Positions 44,455-57,393 of a DNA stretch of 64,000 nucleotides are shown here, piece after piece (position 1 is the stretch's first letter; each line of letters starts with the position of its first letter). The stretch covers positions 124,001 to 188,000 of the forward strand of contig CM039140.1 in the NCBI GenBank assembly GCA_022036555.1, read 5' to 3'. Below the pieces are notes generated by a model. That model was given only the letters and a program-made list of their open reading frames with translations. It did not search any database and was not told the origin of the DNA. The translations under genes were made by a program, and so were the position numbers. The stretch comes from Microstegium vimineum. Its lineage: Eukaryota; Streptophyta; Magnoliopsida; Poales; Poaceae.

Positions 44455-46478
44455 ATGGCCTCAAGGGCTATTGTCAGGAGGAGGAAGGACATTCTACGGC
44501 ACACCAATGTGCCTATTTTGTCCCCTTCATTCACTAGCACAATTGGACAAGGACAATTTGGTTGTGAGGTTGATCATCAAAGATCTGCATGTTACTTTTC
44601 AAAGGATAGTTTAGAAGATTCTAATCATGCTATGGCACATTATACTTTAAATAAGCGAAAGCTTTGTCGCCTCAGTAGTGGTTTCACATGGCATCCAACT
44701 TGTGAGGTTTTTCTTCCTACTTATGGTTCTAGAGCACAGAACTTTGTATTTCCATTGGGAGTCAGGTGTTTCCTGCAGGCAGTCCGCAACACATCAAACA
44801 CAACTGGACAGGGTCAAGTTAATATTATGGACAAGCAGAGTGAGGATGAGAAGAAGGAACAAAAAAAGGAGGCATCCCCCGAAGAATGTGATCAGGCAGT
44901 GGAAGGATTAAGCACTGCAAAAGCAAAAGCAAAAGCTAAGCTGGAGGAAGTGCAAAAATCTGACCAATCAGTGGTACAGAAATTCTGGGCTAAGCTTCTG
45001 GGTATTGGCCCTGCTTTACGGCTTATTGCTTCAATGAGCAGGTCTTTGCTTCCCTCATGAAATCAAAGCACTGCTGTACCATTCTTTTTTGATCGATAGT
45101 TTTTGTCTAGATATTCAGTGTTTGATATTTATTTATTTTTGTGGGTTTAAGAGCTGATTGGGCTGCAAAGTTGAAGCATTGGAAGGATGAATTTATATCT
45201 ACACTGCAGCATTATTGGTTGGGCACTAAGCTACTCTGGGCAGATGTTAGAATCTCATCAAGGCTGTTAGTGAAACTTGCTAGTGGAAAGAGCCTCACAA
45301 GACGAGAGAGGCAGCAGCTCACACGCACAACAGCAGATCTATTCAGGCTAGTACCTGTTGCAGTTTTTATTATCGTTCCATTCATGGAATTATTGCTGCC
45401 AGTGTTCCTCAAGTTGTTCCCAAACATGTTGCCATCCACTTTCCAGGACAAGATGAAAGAAGAGGTTTGACCTAGAACAATGAAGCTGTCTTGTCAACAG
45501 AATTACAAAATGCTAACATGGCTCATACTGCATTCATTTTCCTCTATACAGGAGGCCCTAAAAAGGAAACTGAAAGCAAGGATGGAATATGCAAAGTTTT
45601 TACAAGACACTGCTAAAGAAATGGCAAAGGAAGTTCAAACATCACGTAGTGGAGAAATGAAACAGACTGCTGAAGATCTGGATGAGTTCTTGAATAAGGT
45701 CTCATCTTCTTGCATGCTTAGTATGTAGCTTCAAGTTTAGAACAAATACAACTAAAGACTTTACATTTTTGCCTATTGGTGATATACACCAATTTTCAAC
45801 TAGGTTAGGAAAGGTGGACATGCCTCCAATGACGAAATTTTGAGCTTTGCAAAGCTATTTAATGACGAGCTGACTTTGGATAACATGAGCAGGTTTGCGC
45901 TTCATATACTAAATCCCTTGATCATACCATTTGCCTGATCAAACTTGTTCTGCAGACCACGACTTGTTAATATGTGTAAATACATGGGGATCCAACCTTT
46001 TGGCACAGACCACTACTTGCGATTCATGCTTCGAAAGAAACTACAAGAGTATGTCTTCCAATTACCTACTCATGTGGACCTGCTTTTCCTCTTCAATTCC
46101 CATACCTACGAAAGCAGCATAGGCAGAGCCTTGGGGAAGGGGGGAGGGGGAGGGAGGCTCGCCTCCATGAGGCTCCACCAGTGTATTGGCATGTCTTTGA
46201 GTCTTTCTACTGTAGTACGCTGGTACTGCACTTAGTTACTACTGATGTGAGCCTCTTGCATTAAAATCAACTGGAGAATTTAGTTCTCGCACAGACCCCA
46301 AAACTCTTTCAACATCTTATTATTCAATTTAAGTGTAGTGCAAACTTATGTTTATATCTATTTTCTCTTACTAGGATTAGTATTTGTTTTCAGGAAAGGA
46401 AATACTAACTGCCTATCAAGTCTCAACCTGCCTTTCCTCTTCAATTCCCATGGCTATCAGTACCTACCAAAGCAGCAT

Positions 46479-46553
<75 letters not shown>

Positions 46554-49500
46554 GGGTGGGTGGGTGGGGAGGGGCACGTTTTTGTACACATCTTATTATT
46601 CAATTTTTGTGTAGTAGACACCTATGTTTACCAATTTATATCTATTCTGCAGCATTAAGAATGATGATAAGATGATTCAGGCTGAGGGTGTGGAGTCTCT
46701 TTCTGAATATGAGCTTCGACAAGCATGTCGTGAGCGTGGGCATCTTGGTTTGTTGTCAACAGAGGAGATGCGCCAACAGGTTTGTTCAGTGCTACTTCTA
46801 CTTGGACATTCGCATCTTTTTTGGCGCCAAGTCGGACATTTGACACCCATGTCAGATCCCAAATGCTATTTGCCATGCCCAAAAGAAACCTGCCAAGTTG
46901 GGCACCCAGTCCAAGTTGAATTCCATCGCCCATGCTTGCTTGTGTCCAAATAACTCTAGTTTTGCCTGCTTTGGATTATTTGAGACATAATATTGATGTA
47001 GGGGAGGGTCTTAAATAAATAATAAAACATGTCTGGTGATTATTTTTGGTGCTTTGGTGGTTCAACAGATGTTCATGCATTCACACTTTAGTACTCCCTC
47101 CGTTCCAAATTATAAGTCGCTTTGACTTTTTTGGTACATTAATTTCACTGTGTATCTAGATATAATGTATGTCTAGATACATAGCAAAATCTATGTACCA
47201 AAAAAGTCAGAGCGGCTTATAGTTTGGAATGGAGGGAGTAGTTTATTTTGTTAATTACCTTGAATAGCAGGACTTGAAGTCTCTGTGATGTCCTGTCCCA
47301 TTCATTAGTTTTATACACAAATTGTTGCCATGTCCTGTAAGTTTTGTTTGTACAACTAACTGATGCTATCATGATAATGGTAAAAGGTATATCGTGCTCT
47401 TTTGGTAAAACTCTGTTATAGTGCATTGAAAACTTTAGTCTAGAAAATGACATAAATCCTTGAGATAAGGTAGAAGGCATCTTTAGGCTATGTAATTCTC
47501 TGGGTATTACTTTGCAAGAATTGGATCTGCTTCAGTTAACTTTTCTAAACACTTGATTTTATTCAGCTCAGAGACTGGCTGGATCTATCACTCAGTCATT
47601 CTGTGCCATCGTCCCTTCTAATACTCTCAAGGTATTTTCGGTAATAAATGTCTGCCTGGCATATTACTTCCATTAGGATTCTCATTTGTGTTCGAAATCC
47701 TCAGAGCTTTTACTGTATCTGGTAAAATGAAACCTGAGGAGGCCGTTGTAGCAACCTTATCTTCCCTGCCAGATGAAGTTGTCGATACAGTTGGGACTGT
47801 ACTGCCTTCTGAAGATTCTGTTTCAGAGAGAAAGAGAAAATTGGAATTTCTGGAGATGCAGGAAGAACTTATCAAGGTAATATAAGCATGAGTCAATCAA
47901 ATCCATATTTACATGAGGAAGCTCCATGTCTCAACTCTTAACCAGGGCAAATTTTGTAAATGATGCAATTCATAATTCTTTATGGCAAATATTTTAGGGG
48001 AAACATGAAAACTGTTCTTTAGTAGGCATGACTTAAAATAGACCTGTTGCACTTTCTTGTCTGTATCACCAAACTCCCTGCTCCATGAATATTGACCCTG
48101 TTATTTGTTTGAAAGATTGAAAGACCTTTTGAGTAAAATATGTCTCGAATTGAAGTTTAGCATGAATTACAGTATATTGCCACTGTTGCCACTGACCGCG
48201 TAAATTCTTAGTCATATTGTTTAGTAATAATAATATAAGTTTTTGTTCACCATATTTATTTGCAAAACTTGAAGTTGTATATTTCCTTTTTGTGTGTGAT
48301 TTATGTCCTTCAGTTGCCTAGTTTAATATGTACATTACCTATCCTTCTTTATATATTCTTTCACTGACGAATTAGCAGAGTCATACAACTTTTCTGGGAG
48401 GTACCTCTCCCATTTATTCTGTTCCTCTTCTTAATGAAATGACACACAGCTCTCCTGTGGCGAGAAAAAAAAAAAGAATCAGCAGTCTGTCAGTCTACTA
48501 CTTTTCTGAATCCCACTATAATTTTGTCAATGATAAATAGTTATTGATATTTTTGCACACCAAATAATGACCAGGAAGAGGAGAAAAAGCAAGAGAAAGA
48601 AGACAAGGCAAAACTGGAGGAGCTAAAGGCTACTGAAGAAGATTTGGCTTTGAAGGAAATGACTGAGCCTACTGTTAGGGAGGGAGAGGAACTAAAGAAA
48701 GCGAAAACGCATGATAAGAAAGAGCAGCTTTGTAGTATCAGTGAAGCATTGGCTGTGCTTGCATCTGCTTCTGTATGATCAAAGTCCCTTCATTTTGTTA
48801 CCACTGTTCTAATCCTGCATTCCTAGAGAAAAGAAATTACATTAACATTCAACCCTACCTTCTCCTATCTTGTAGTCTGTTACCAAGGAGCGACAAGAGT
48901 TTTTAAGCCTTGTCAACAAGGAGGTATGCTTCAAAGTCATATTGAATATCTTTCATCACACAAAAAAAAAGTCATACTGAATATGGGTGGTCTGTTTGCA
49001 TAAGTTAATGTTGGATCCCCACTCATGTGGAATACAGATAGAACTATATAACAACATGCTCGCAAAGGAGGGTACAGATGGTGAAGAAGAAGCCAGGAGA
49101 GCATACAAGGCTGCTAGGGAGGAATCAGACCATGCTGCAGAGGCAGCTGTGGGAGAAAAGGTTTCTTCAGCTTTGATTGATAGGGTAAGGAATTGTATTC
49201 TTCATCTAAAGCTTTATAAATTGGTCTTAGAACTTATACTTTGAAACATCCTTTATCTTAAGAAGAAACATGTATTAACACCTGTAATAGGTGTATCCAT
49301 ATATCAGAAAATCTTGAAAGTATAGGAACTTTTGCCTTGCATGGAGAATTCCATTACATTGGTAGAAATTTGTCTGGTAGCTGTGAGCTCCATTTATTAG
49401 AATATGAATTGTAACAAACTTTTCAGATAGGTAGAACCATGGAGGTTTGTCACCAGATACTTGTAATCAATCAGGTCCATTGTTCAGCACCTTAAGATGT

Positions 49501-50958
49501 ATGTTTCAACTATCAAATTAAATCATTAATGGATAATGAAACCAAGTTAATAAACACTAAGGGACATCAGCAGCAAGTAGTTGTTGATAACTTCCTAGAC
49601 AAGTGGAAAACAAGAGAATATTATATGCTTCTATAGAAGATATGGGCTATGTACTAGTCACCTTCTGAGTTCTGACTATTTAGTCAACTTCATTTGTTTC
49701 CTAGACAAGTGTATGATGAAAATATGCACACACTGTTCTGATATTATCCTTCGAGTATTTTATATTGGTTAGTAGTGAGGCTTTTTTTTGGTGATTTTCC
49801 TTTTTCTGCATTTCAGGTTGATGCTATGCTTCAAAAGTTAGAAAAGGAGATTGATGATGTTGATGCTCGAATTGGCAATCGTTGGCAGCTGCTGGATAGG
49901 TAAGCTTTTGTGCATGCTTTTATTTCGAATCATTTAGATATGCTTTGTTGCTAGTGAAGTTTCTTGGTTATATTTCTTTAAGGGGCCATTTGGATCCCTT
50001 CATTGTAGAGGAATTGGAATCCACTTAACAGATTAGGCTATTTGGCTTGAAATTTGACATTCCACAATTTTCAAAGTTAAGATATAAGCCTATCTCAAAT
50101 TCATAGAACAGGAGATGGGAATTGATTTTATATATCACCATATCATGTTTCTACTTCAACTTATAACACACTCTTCAACTCACTCCCCTACGGTAGGAAT
50201 GCAACATATAAGTATCTCTCCCGTTTGGCCGACAATAATATTCAAATATATTTCATATATAACCATATTAGCTTAATTAATTAGTGTTTAAATTATGATT
50301 ATTAAAATGAATTCAATTCAAAGGATCCAAACGGGGCCTAGCGGTTTTCTAATAAAAAAGGTGCTAAAAATTCAAATAAGAGGAAATATAAACCATATGG
50401 CAGGACTGGCTTTGGGAGATGATGAGAAACTAACATTTGGCCTTGTTGATGCACACACCTAGGTTAGAATTTGATTTAGATGGTTAGCCTTAAAGACCTA
50501 TTAGTTGATTGCAGTCATATATCCATGTTATAGTTATAGTGCAACACGCTTAAATTTCGTTGTCACGCTCGTGCATTGTTCCTTTCATAATGTTTTGCTA
50601 CCCTTGGCCATCAATATGTTCTATTTTAAGGGACCGTGATGGCAAGGTGACTCCTGAAGAGGTAGCTGCAGCTGCAAATTATCTCAAAGACACCATAGGA
50701 GCAGAAGGCGTCCAGGAGCTTATCAGCAATCTTTCTAAAGACAACGGTGCTTACATTCAACATCCCTGTCTATCATATTGATGAAAAGCAACGGTTCAAA
50801 AAAAATATTGATGAAAAGCATGTATTATTTCTTCTACTCTGCTATATCACTAAGCCCTTTTTATATGCCTAACAGAAGGGAATATCCTTGTGGAAGACAT
50901 TGTGAAGCTGGCGTCACAAACAGAGGAAAACAATGAACATGAAGAAACGGCACGATGA
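44455..50958 (+). CDS. LETM1: LETM1-like mitochondrial inner membrane protein
   Basis: Fourteen exons join with consistent phases: 44455-45041, 45152-45464, 45552-45698, 45804-45892, 45956-46048, 46653-46779, 47567-47631, 47705-47876, 48575-48772, 48876-48923, 49038-49184, 49817-49899, 50631-50746 and 50876-50958. They give 755 residues. The start MASRAIVRRRKDILRH is a basic mitochondrial presequence. The LETM1 core has one membrane helix at about 260-282 (VPVAVFIIVPFMELLLP) and a ribosome-binding-like domain (PRLVNMCKYMGIQPFGTDHY, AEGVESLSEYELRQACRERG). Coiled coils follow, then a complete EF-hand loop DRDRDGKVTPEE at 689-700, split by intron 12. LETM1 proteins exchange protons for K+ or Ca2+ and affect mitochondrial volume and translation. 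Intron 5 has a duplicated block and an AG microsatellite, intron 6 a Stowaway MITE and intron 12 a Tourist-like MITE. Donor GTCTTT of intron 1 is unusual but phase and homology support it. Confidence 0.92.
46078..46652. repeat. Diverged tandem duplication in LETM1 intron 5
   Basis: ACCTGCYTTTCCTCTTCAAT and the following AAGCAGCATAGGCAGAG occur at about 46078 and again at about 46426. The later text ACATCTTATTATTCAATTT occurs at 46312 and 46588. So a unit of roughly 300-350 bases was duplicated, with different inner expansions. Confidence 0.85.
46483..46550. repeat. (AG)34 microsatellite
   Basis: An uninterrupted run of 34 AG units, followed by GGGT repeats to about 46568. It lies in LETM1 intron 5 inside the second copy of the duplicated block. 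Open frames here are artefacts. Confidence 0.98.
47094..47238. mobile_element. Stowaway-like MITE in LETM1 intron 6
   Basis: The ends CTCCCTCCGTTCCAAA and TTTGGAATGGAGGGAG are inverted repeats with TA on both sides. The interior carries GTCGCTTTGACTTTTTTGGT and its near inverse, so the whole element can fold on itself. 145 bp. Confidence 0.92.
49981..50338. mobile_element. Tourist-like MITE (GGGGCCGTTTGGATC family), copy 2
   Basis: The left end GGGGCCATTTGGATCC and right end GGATCCAAACGGGGCC are inverted repeats. The interior GGAATTG, TAGGCTATTTGGCTTGAAAT and ATTCCACAATTTT text is shared with copy 3 at 56255. It lies in intron 12 of LETM1. Confidence 0.85.
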
Positions 50959-53119
50959 TTTGGAATAGCAGCCACATTCTTGGCTGTTAAAACTCAGCGG
51001 TCCATTTTTTTTTCAACGGAACCGCACATAATAAAGTTAGTTCCTGGCAGTCTCATGCAAAAATCACTAAGCAGGATTGTCATTCTTTTTGTTCTGACTG
51101 GTGGCTGCGAAGAAAGTTGTATCCTGTAGCTACATAGCCTGCTGTTGAAAGAGATTCATTTATACAGTTAGTCCCAGTACCACCGATCGTTAGGTTAGGA
51201 ATCCTGTCCGAAATGGCAACTTAAATTTCAAATGGTTGCCATGAAAATGAGAATAAGTTAGTCGGGCTGTACAAATTTTCCATCTATAGTCTGAACAAAA
51301 GTACAGGCATCAAATAAGTTAGTCTGGATAAATTTCATGCTGTTTGAATAAGAATCAGCTCGATTTGTTTTCTCTCCAAACCTGCTTATTAATGGTGATC
51401 TTGGGACGAAAGTGCTCATCTTAGTAAATGTTTATCCTAGAATATCTGTACTGTACCTAGGAACTATTCTGATACTTTTTTTGAAAAATGAAAATTGACC
51501 TATGCTGCAATTTAGTATATACTATTTTTGACCTGTAATAGGAAGAAAAACACTTCACCACAGGCCAGTACAATACGGGCGCTTGGCGCGGCGCTTTAAA
51601 AGTAGTTTCTGCAAATTTTGTCACCCTATACGTCTCGGCAGGCTCTGGGCACAAGCGTCGCTGCTCACATGGGCCTGTACAATGGTCGACGCTTAGGAGC
51701 AGTTATGGGCCGTTGGTCTGTTTTTTTACCAGCGTGTACTTCAGCATAAGCGCTTGAGGCCAGCAGCATCCCTAGCAGTAGCTCTTACGTATCCCGCGGT
51801 GACGGATGCCGCACAAAACCTTCCGTGCTAGATGCCGAGCTAAGCGTCTTTATTTATTTTTCTATTGTAATGTTTAGCTAACCGAGAGATGCTTGCTGAC
51901 GTATTTTTCTCTTTCACCCTCGAAGTGCCTATGTGCACTGTACATGGCCTAAGCAGCCGGTGCTAGAAAAAATTTGTAGTTAAAAAAGTCATTAATTCAA
52001 GGATGGATAGGTAGATTAGCAGTTAAAACTAGTGTTTCCCATTGTAAGACTGTTATACAATTGCTTGATTATTCTCTTTCCTTAAGAGCACATCGGCCGT
52101 ACATACCCTTAGATCTCCTTTTGTGTTACTCCAACTTCAAAAGATGCTATGAATTTCTTGGAGCTGGTAGGGCAGCTCCAAAGGTAAACTTAGAGCACCA
52201 TCAATGCAAGCATATATCAATATTAGCCTCAACATAAAGTTAAGCTCCACCTAAAATCAGAGCAGTCGACACCTCTATTTACCTAACACAAGATAGCTAT
52301 GTCATTTTTTTCCTATAGACACATAACCCTCACTTTGGCTCAGAAAAAACATGTATCCAAGGAAAGATGTTTTGATACAATGTAGTACCCAATGACTGCC
52401 TCAACACTTTTGTCGGATGGGGCGTTGGTTACCTCTGCACGTTAGAGTTACCGACTACAAGACCACCATCTCCTTACTTTTTATTGTTCGAGCTTACATG
52501 GCCTGACAAGGCTAACATCCACCTTGAGGAGTTGGTCCTATCCTTATAAGTTTCCCTAGAGATATTTACCTTATATTTTAATAAAAAATAAAAAAATCTT
52601 AAAAAAGAACTAGTTTCATACATATATTTTACAATTACAAGAAGGTGTTACATGAAGCTAGATTTATATAAAATACATGTAACATTTACGTCTCAAATAA
52701 ATTTATTAAAAATTAGACTAAAAAATCTATTTGATGTCAATTATGTATCATAAATATTAATAGTTTTTTATATAAAATTATCTAAGTTATTTTTTGGAAA
52801 GTGAGAAAGATAGTTATTTAGAGACGGAGGGAGTAGTATGTGCTAGAAGCCTATGATTGTGTCATGTAAATTTGAAAGACGACAGCGTTATTGCAGCAGA
52901 GCAGCATCAGCGGCTGAGATTAAATCGCCTGACGACAATAAAGATAAAGCCCTTTCCCCATCTCCACTGTCCCTCCCCTCCTTATCACCAACCATCCAGT
53001 CATAACTCACGGCAGCCAGAGACGCGCACCGGACCAGCAGCACGAAGGGGATCTCCGGTCCCCGGCTCCTCCCCTTCCGATTCCAATCTGGTCTCGCCGG
53101 GCCTGACGGTGAGGAAGAG
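50959..53119. other. Intergenic, no gene recognised
   Basis: This holds the LETM1 3' UTR and, at about 51558-51955, a possible MITE whose ends read AGGCCAGTACAAT and, inverted, AGGCCATGTACAGTG. At about 52560-52836 there is AT-rich text ending GACGGAGGGAGTA, the right end of a Stowaway-like element whose left end is lost. The last 200 bases are the leader of the next gene. Confidence 0.5.
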
Positions 53120-55044
53120 ATGGGGAAGAACCAGGCGTACAAGGCGATGCAGCGGTCGAGGCTGGGCTCCTCGTCCGGCGCGCCCGGCGCCCCCGACGCC
53201 CCCGAAGACGGCATGGTCGGTCCCCTTCCTCTTCCCTAGCAGATCTCTGATTCCCATCTGCGCTTCCGAGTTCCAGGCTCGCAATCCATCCTGATCTGAT
53301 TATTTCCGCAGCCCTACTAGTATGCTGATTATATATGGTAGAGTAGGATTCCGGCTGTTGAGGAATTTTGGCTATCATCTCACTTTCAGTTTGGGTGAAA
53401 AATAGAGAAAACGAACTTTGGCTAACGAGGGCCGTCGCAGACGGACGGTTCATTTCATTCTCCAGAGTGGCATGCAGCGCGCCTGGCCAGCCTTAACAAG
53501 ACGCACACCGTCACCTGGGAGGAGTTCAAGAAGAAGCAGAAGGTACACCCCGCACGTTATTTTGCTTGAGCTTTAGTAATCTGTCTCTTGCTCATGTTTA
53601 CATCTACAGCTTGCGTTCTTGCACTTCAATATGTCTATTAACATGCTCCCGCAGTACCGACTACAGAGTCACCTTTGTGTTCTGCTCGTGATATTAACTT
53701 GCTCATCAAAAGTTATAACCAAATTTGCTCATGTTAGTTATGTTCTGATAATGTTTATTGCCTTTCTAGATCATGTAGTAAGTTACTTTAGATGAAAATG
53801 CAACTGACATTTAGCGTCCTGAAGTTTTGCCCTGGCAGTCTACTACATGCTCATTTCATGTGCCGTCCACTTCGGTCACGTCGCCATAATTTAACATGTC
53901 AGATGCCATTATACAAAACATTCACATCTTTCACTTGCCATCGCTCAAAATGACAGTTTTCTATCTTGGGTTCGATGTTTTGTCTTGGGTGATTCATATG
54001 TTGACTGTTGAGTCACCCGTAATTAGTAAGTCTCAACCGTGGTGTCTTTATAGATGAACCTTAGTAATTCCAAACAAGGCCTTTTCAGCATTTTTCAGGT
54101 TCTCAGTTTTATTTGCAACAGATTCTAGGTTTCTAGTGCTCAATACCACTATTTGGTTAAGCATAATGCACCTTTTAATGCTGGCAACATTTGTTGTTAC
54201 TCCAAGATGTATCCTAATTGCCAAAGGGTTTTCTCATAAGTAGTTCTGTAGTTATTGATGGTATTCTTGTTCACTGTCAGGAAGATGAACTGAAAAGGGG
54301 TGAGCTGGAGGCAGACAAAGATAAAATGATGAGAGAGTATAGAGCTCAACTGGATGCTGAAAGAGCTCAGAAGCTAGCAAACGGAAGAAATCACTCGAGG
54401 TCAAACTCAAAATCATCATCTTCCAAGAAAGGTAATGGCCTACACTCTACAGTAACCTGTCAAATGATAATACCTGTAATTTTAGAATCTTAGTATTTCC
54501 ATCACTTACCATTCCTCAAAAAAATATATTGCTTCTGTGGCTCTTCTGACAAAAGAATTTTGAAAACAGAGAGGAAGGATAAGGATGCAAAGAAAAGAAG
54601 TAAAAAGAGGAGAAAGGTATACAATAGCTTATGACCTACCTACTTGTGGAATTGTTGCGATTTGCCTAATGGAAATATATTCAATTCTGTTCTAGGTGCA
54701 TCAGTTTTCATTTTGAGATAGCATGAACTGAATACTTCCCTACCAGAAGAGCTTGAAAAACAAAAGATCCTACTAAAATTAGTCTCAACAGTAACATTTA
54801 AATTTGTTTGGTATACTCACATTTAAATCTTTAACAGCACAGAAGTTCATCAGAGTCAAGTTCCAGCTCATCGTCGGAATCTTCAAGCAGCGATGATGAG
54901 GATAGGGGTTCAAGGAAGTCCAGATCACGGTCGAGATCGAAGAGAACAAAAAAGGAAAAGAAGCACCGATCAAAGTCCAAGCGCGGAGACTGTGAAAGTG
55001 AGGAGGAAGGTCCAGTTCGCCTCTCTAAATTCTTCGGGAAGTAA
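53120..55044 (+). CDS. FAM133-like Lys/Ser-rich nuclear protein
   Basis: Five exons join in consistent phase: 53120-53215, 53441-53542, 54281-54431, 54570-54616 and 54838-55044. They encode 200 residues. The N-terminus MGKNQAYKAMQRSRLGSSSG and the block DGSFHSPEWHAARLASL then TVTWEEFKKKQKEDELKRGE are characteristic of a small conserved plant family labelled FAM133-like. A helical charged segment (ADKDKMMREYRAQLDAERAQ) follows, then a Lys-rich part and an SR-like Ser/Arg tail that ends VRLSKFFGK. The composition suggests a nuclear, RNA-related protein. No enzymatic domain is present and the function is not established. Donor GTCGGT of intron 1 is non-optimal but keeps the DGM-TDGSFHS frame. 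Confidence 0.82.
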
Positions 55045-57319
55045 GGAGTAGATACTGTACCCAAGATGCATTTTCATTTTGAACCATAGATTGGTGGGTT
55101 TGGATGTATCATTCAGTACAGATGTTCTGAGGGTTGAGCGAACCAGTTACCATGACGTTGTTCTCAATAGAGTGCTCAACAGTTAAGAGGGTCTGGTTAA
55201 GTTGTGTGTCTTCCTAAAACTTTGTAAGCAACTATTAAGTCATTGTTAAATTGCTGTACCTTAGAGGATTTGAGAAATTGAACTGCTATATTTATCTTAA
55301 GACTTATCATGCCCAGTCAGTGGTTTCTGTGCGTTTTGGCTATGCTCTTTTGATATGGGGCTATTTCGTTTCGAATTGTAAACCTTCCAGCACCTGACAT
55401 GGTGAGGAAGGCTGTGTTGGCTTTTATCAGTTTATCACCTTCGTCTTGTGCATGGAAAATGGAACAACGCCGTTGCCTGATCCTTGTGTAAGTGCTCGAT
55501 ATAAGAGAGAAATGAACATGCTTTCCCTTGGGCAAATACATTTTACACCATACTTAGGGTGTGTTTGGGAGCGAAAACCGTTGGTTGTGCTTGGTTCAGC
55601 TTCTGGAAAGTGCTTCTAATGCCAAAAGGCAGAAAGTTAACCAAAAGGTAAAAAGTCAACTAAATATATATGTAGAACTTAATGTTGCTTTTATGCTGTT
55701 TCGTGTAGTATAATTTTCACAATACATTACACCTGCTTTTCTCTTTCAACTTTTCCAAATAGGTGGAGATAGATTCCTATAAAAAAAGGGTGGAAATAGA
55801 GATGTTTGATAGCTATCAAGGGACGTAAAAAGACGTTTGATAGCTGTTAACGGCTCATAAGTCAACTTTTTTTTTTTCATAGCACACAATAGTTTTTTCG
55901 CAGTCTGCAGTTGAACCAAACCGACCTTCAGACTTTCACTAGAATCACTTGGAAACGATTCTCATTTTTGTACTATCTAGAGAAACACCCAAAACTGGTT
56001 TCTCTTGACTCTAATTCTAATTTCAAATATCTAGCAAATTAGCCAAATGGTTTCATAGACTCTCACAGTCTCACTGGAATCACTTGGAATCGATTCTCAT
56101 TTTTGTACTAATCTAGAGAAACACCCAAAACTAATTTATCTAGACTCTAATTCTAATTTCAAAAATCTAGCAAATTAGCCAAATGGTTTCATAAAGTGGT
56201 TCTGATCCGACAGAGAACGTTTCAAGGATAATCTGGATCTAAAATGCCTATAATGGGCCGTTTGGATCATTTCATTTTGGAGGAATTGAAATCTACTCAG
56301 TAGATTAGGCTATTTGGCTTGGAATTTGACATTCCACAATTTTTTTCAAGTTCACGTATGAGCCTGTCTCAAATTCGTAGGGTGAAAGATGGAATTTGAT
56401 TCTATAGAATATTTCTACTCTCCAACTTATATCATATTTTTCAACAAGCTTCCTTAAAGTAGAAATGCAACATAGAAGTATCTCTCTTGTATGATTAACA
56501 ATAATTGACAAATATATTTCATATAGAACCGTATTAGCTTAATTAATTTGTGTCCAATTATAACTATTAAAATGAATTTAATTCCAAAAATCCAAACGTG
56601 CCCTAGGCCAGTCTTAATGAGAGTTTTATATGAATTTCATTTGCAATAAATAAGTTACCACATAAGTATTTTTTATGACATCACAGATGGAACTCTCTTG
56701 CGTGACTACCAACTATCTAAGGTCTTAAATGCTATGAAATTGTAAAATAAAACTATACATTAAGAGTGGATGTTTCATCCAAGTTTTATTGTCTTGAAAA
56801 CAACACCATAAAACTACCCACTAAGACTACCAAAAGAATCTAGATCTCTAACCAACACACCTATAACCGATCAAAAGATTTTGGTTTACCATTAGCTCCA
56901 ACCACAACCAACGCAAGGCTCCAAAATAGACATTGAGCAGCCGAAGGATTAAATGGCTAATAAATTCATCTTCCTCACAATGTGTGATTTTTTTTTCAAG
57001 AGATGGCTCAGCTTGATTATTACTCCACGTGTATTTCCCACTAGTCTGGAAAATGACGTATATTTATGATTAAATGAAACATGTCACTATTTCTATTTCC
57101 CCCACAAACTTCGTGTTTTGAATCTTAATATATATATTGAGACAGTTCAATAAGCCTTTTATCACGCTGCTACATAGAACTCCCTAGCTGCAAAATCCTC
57201 CATATTAAATCTTTCCGAATCAAACAGAACTCACCAGAATCTCGAGGAGGAAATCTGTATTTCAGATTGGGGTAATAAACATCTTTTAAATACTGATATA
57301 TATTGCTCAAAGCACAAGC
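55045..57319. other. Intergenic, no gene recognised
   Basis: This holds the 3' UTR of the FAM133-like gene and repeat debris. At about 55925-56190 a block containing TTTGTACTATCTAGAGAAAC is duplicated with small changes (about 55930 and 56080). A Tourist-like MITE is annotated separately. The rest is AT-rich with no coding signal. Confidence 0.5.
56255..56603. mobile_element. Tourist-like MITE (GGGGCCGTTTGGATC family), copy 3
   Basis: The left end GGGCCGTTTGGATCAT and right end AATCCAAACGTGCCC are inverted repeats. The interior matches copy 2 (TAGATTAGGCTATTTGGCTT and GACATTCCACAATTTTT). Confidence 0.82.
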
Positions 57320-57393
57320 GTCTGGGTGGTGTAGTTGGTTATCACGTTAGTCTCACACACTAAAGGTCCCCAGTTCGAACCTGGGCTCAGACA
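57320..57393 (+). tRNA. trnV-CAC: tRNA-Val (anticodon CAC)
   Basis: The sequence folds as a complete cloverleaf. The acceptor stem GTCTGGG pairs with CTCAGAC (one G-U) and the discriminator is A. The D arm is GTGTAGTTGGTTATCAC. The anticodon stem TTAGT/ACTAA holds loop CTCACAC with anticodon CAC, which reads Val GUG. The T arm is CCCAG-TTCGAAC-CTGGG, which also gives the B box for RNA polymerase III. There is no intron. A T-rich run after the gene (near 57399-57406) can serve as terminator. It is a nuclear type with no encoded CCA. Confidence 0.96.

Noticed and set aside
46384..46614. Frame with a long Glu-Arg run
   Set aside because: Created by the AG34 microsatellite inside an intron.
52560..52836. 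Complete Stowaway MITE
   Set aside because: Only the right end (GACGGAGGGAGTA) is clear. No matching left end with TA was found.
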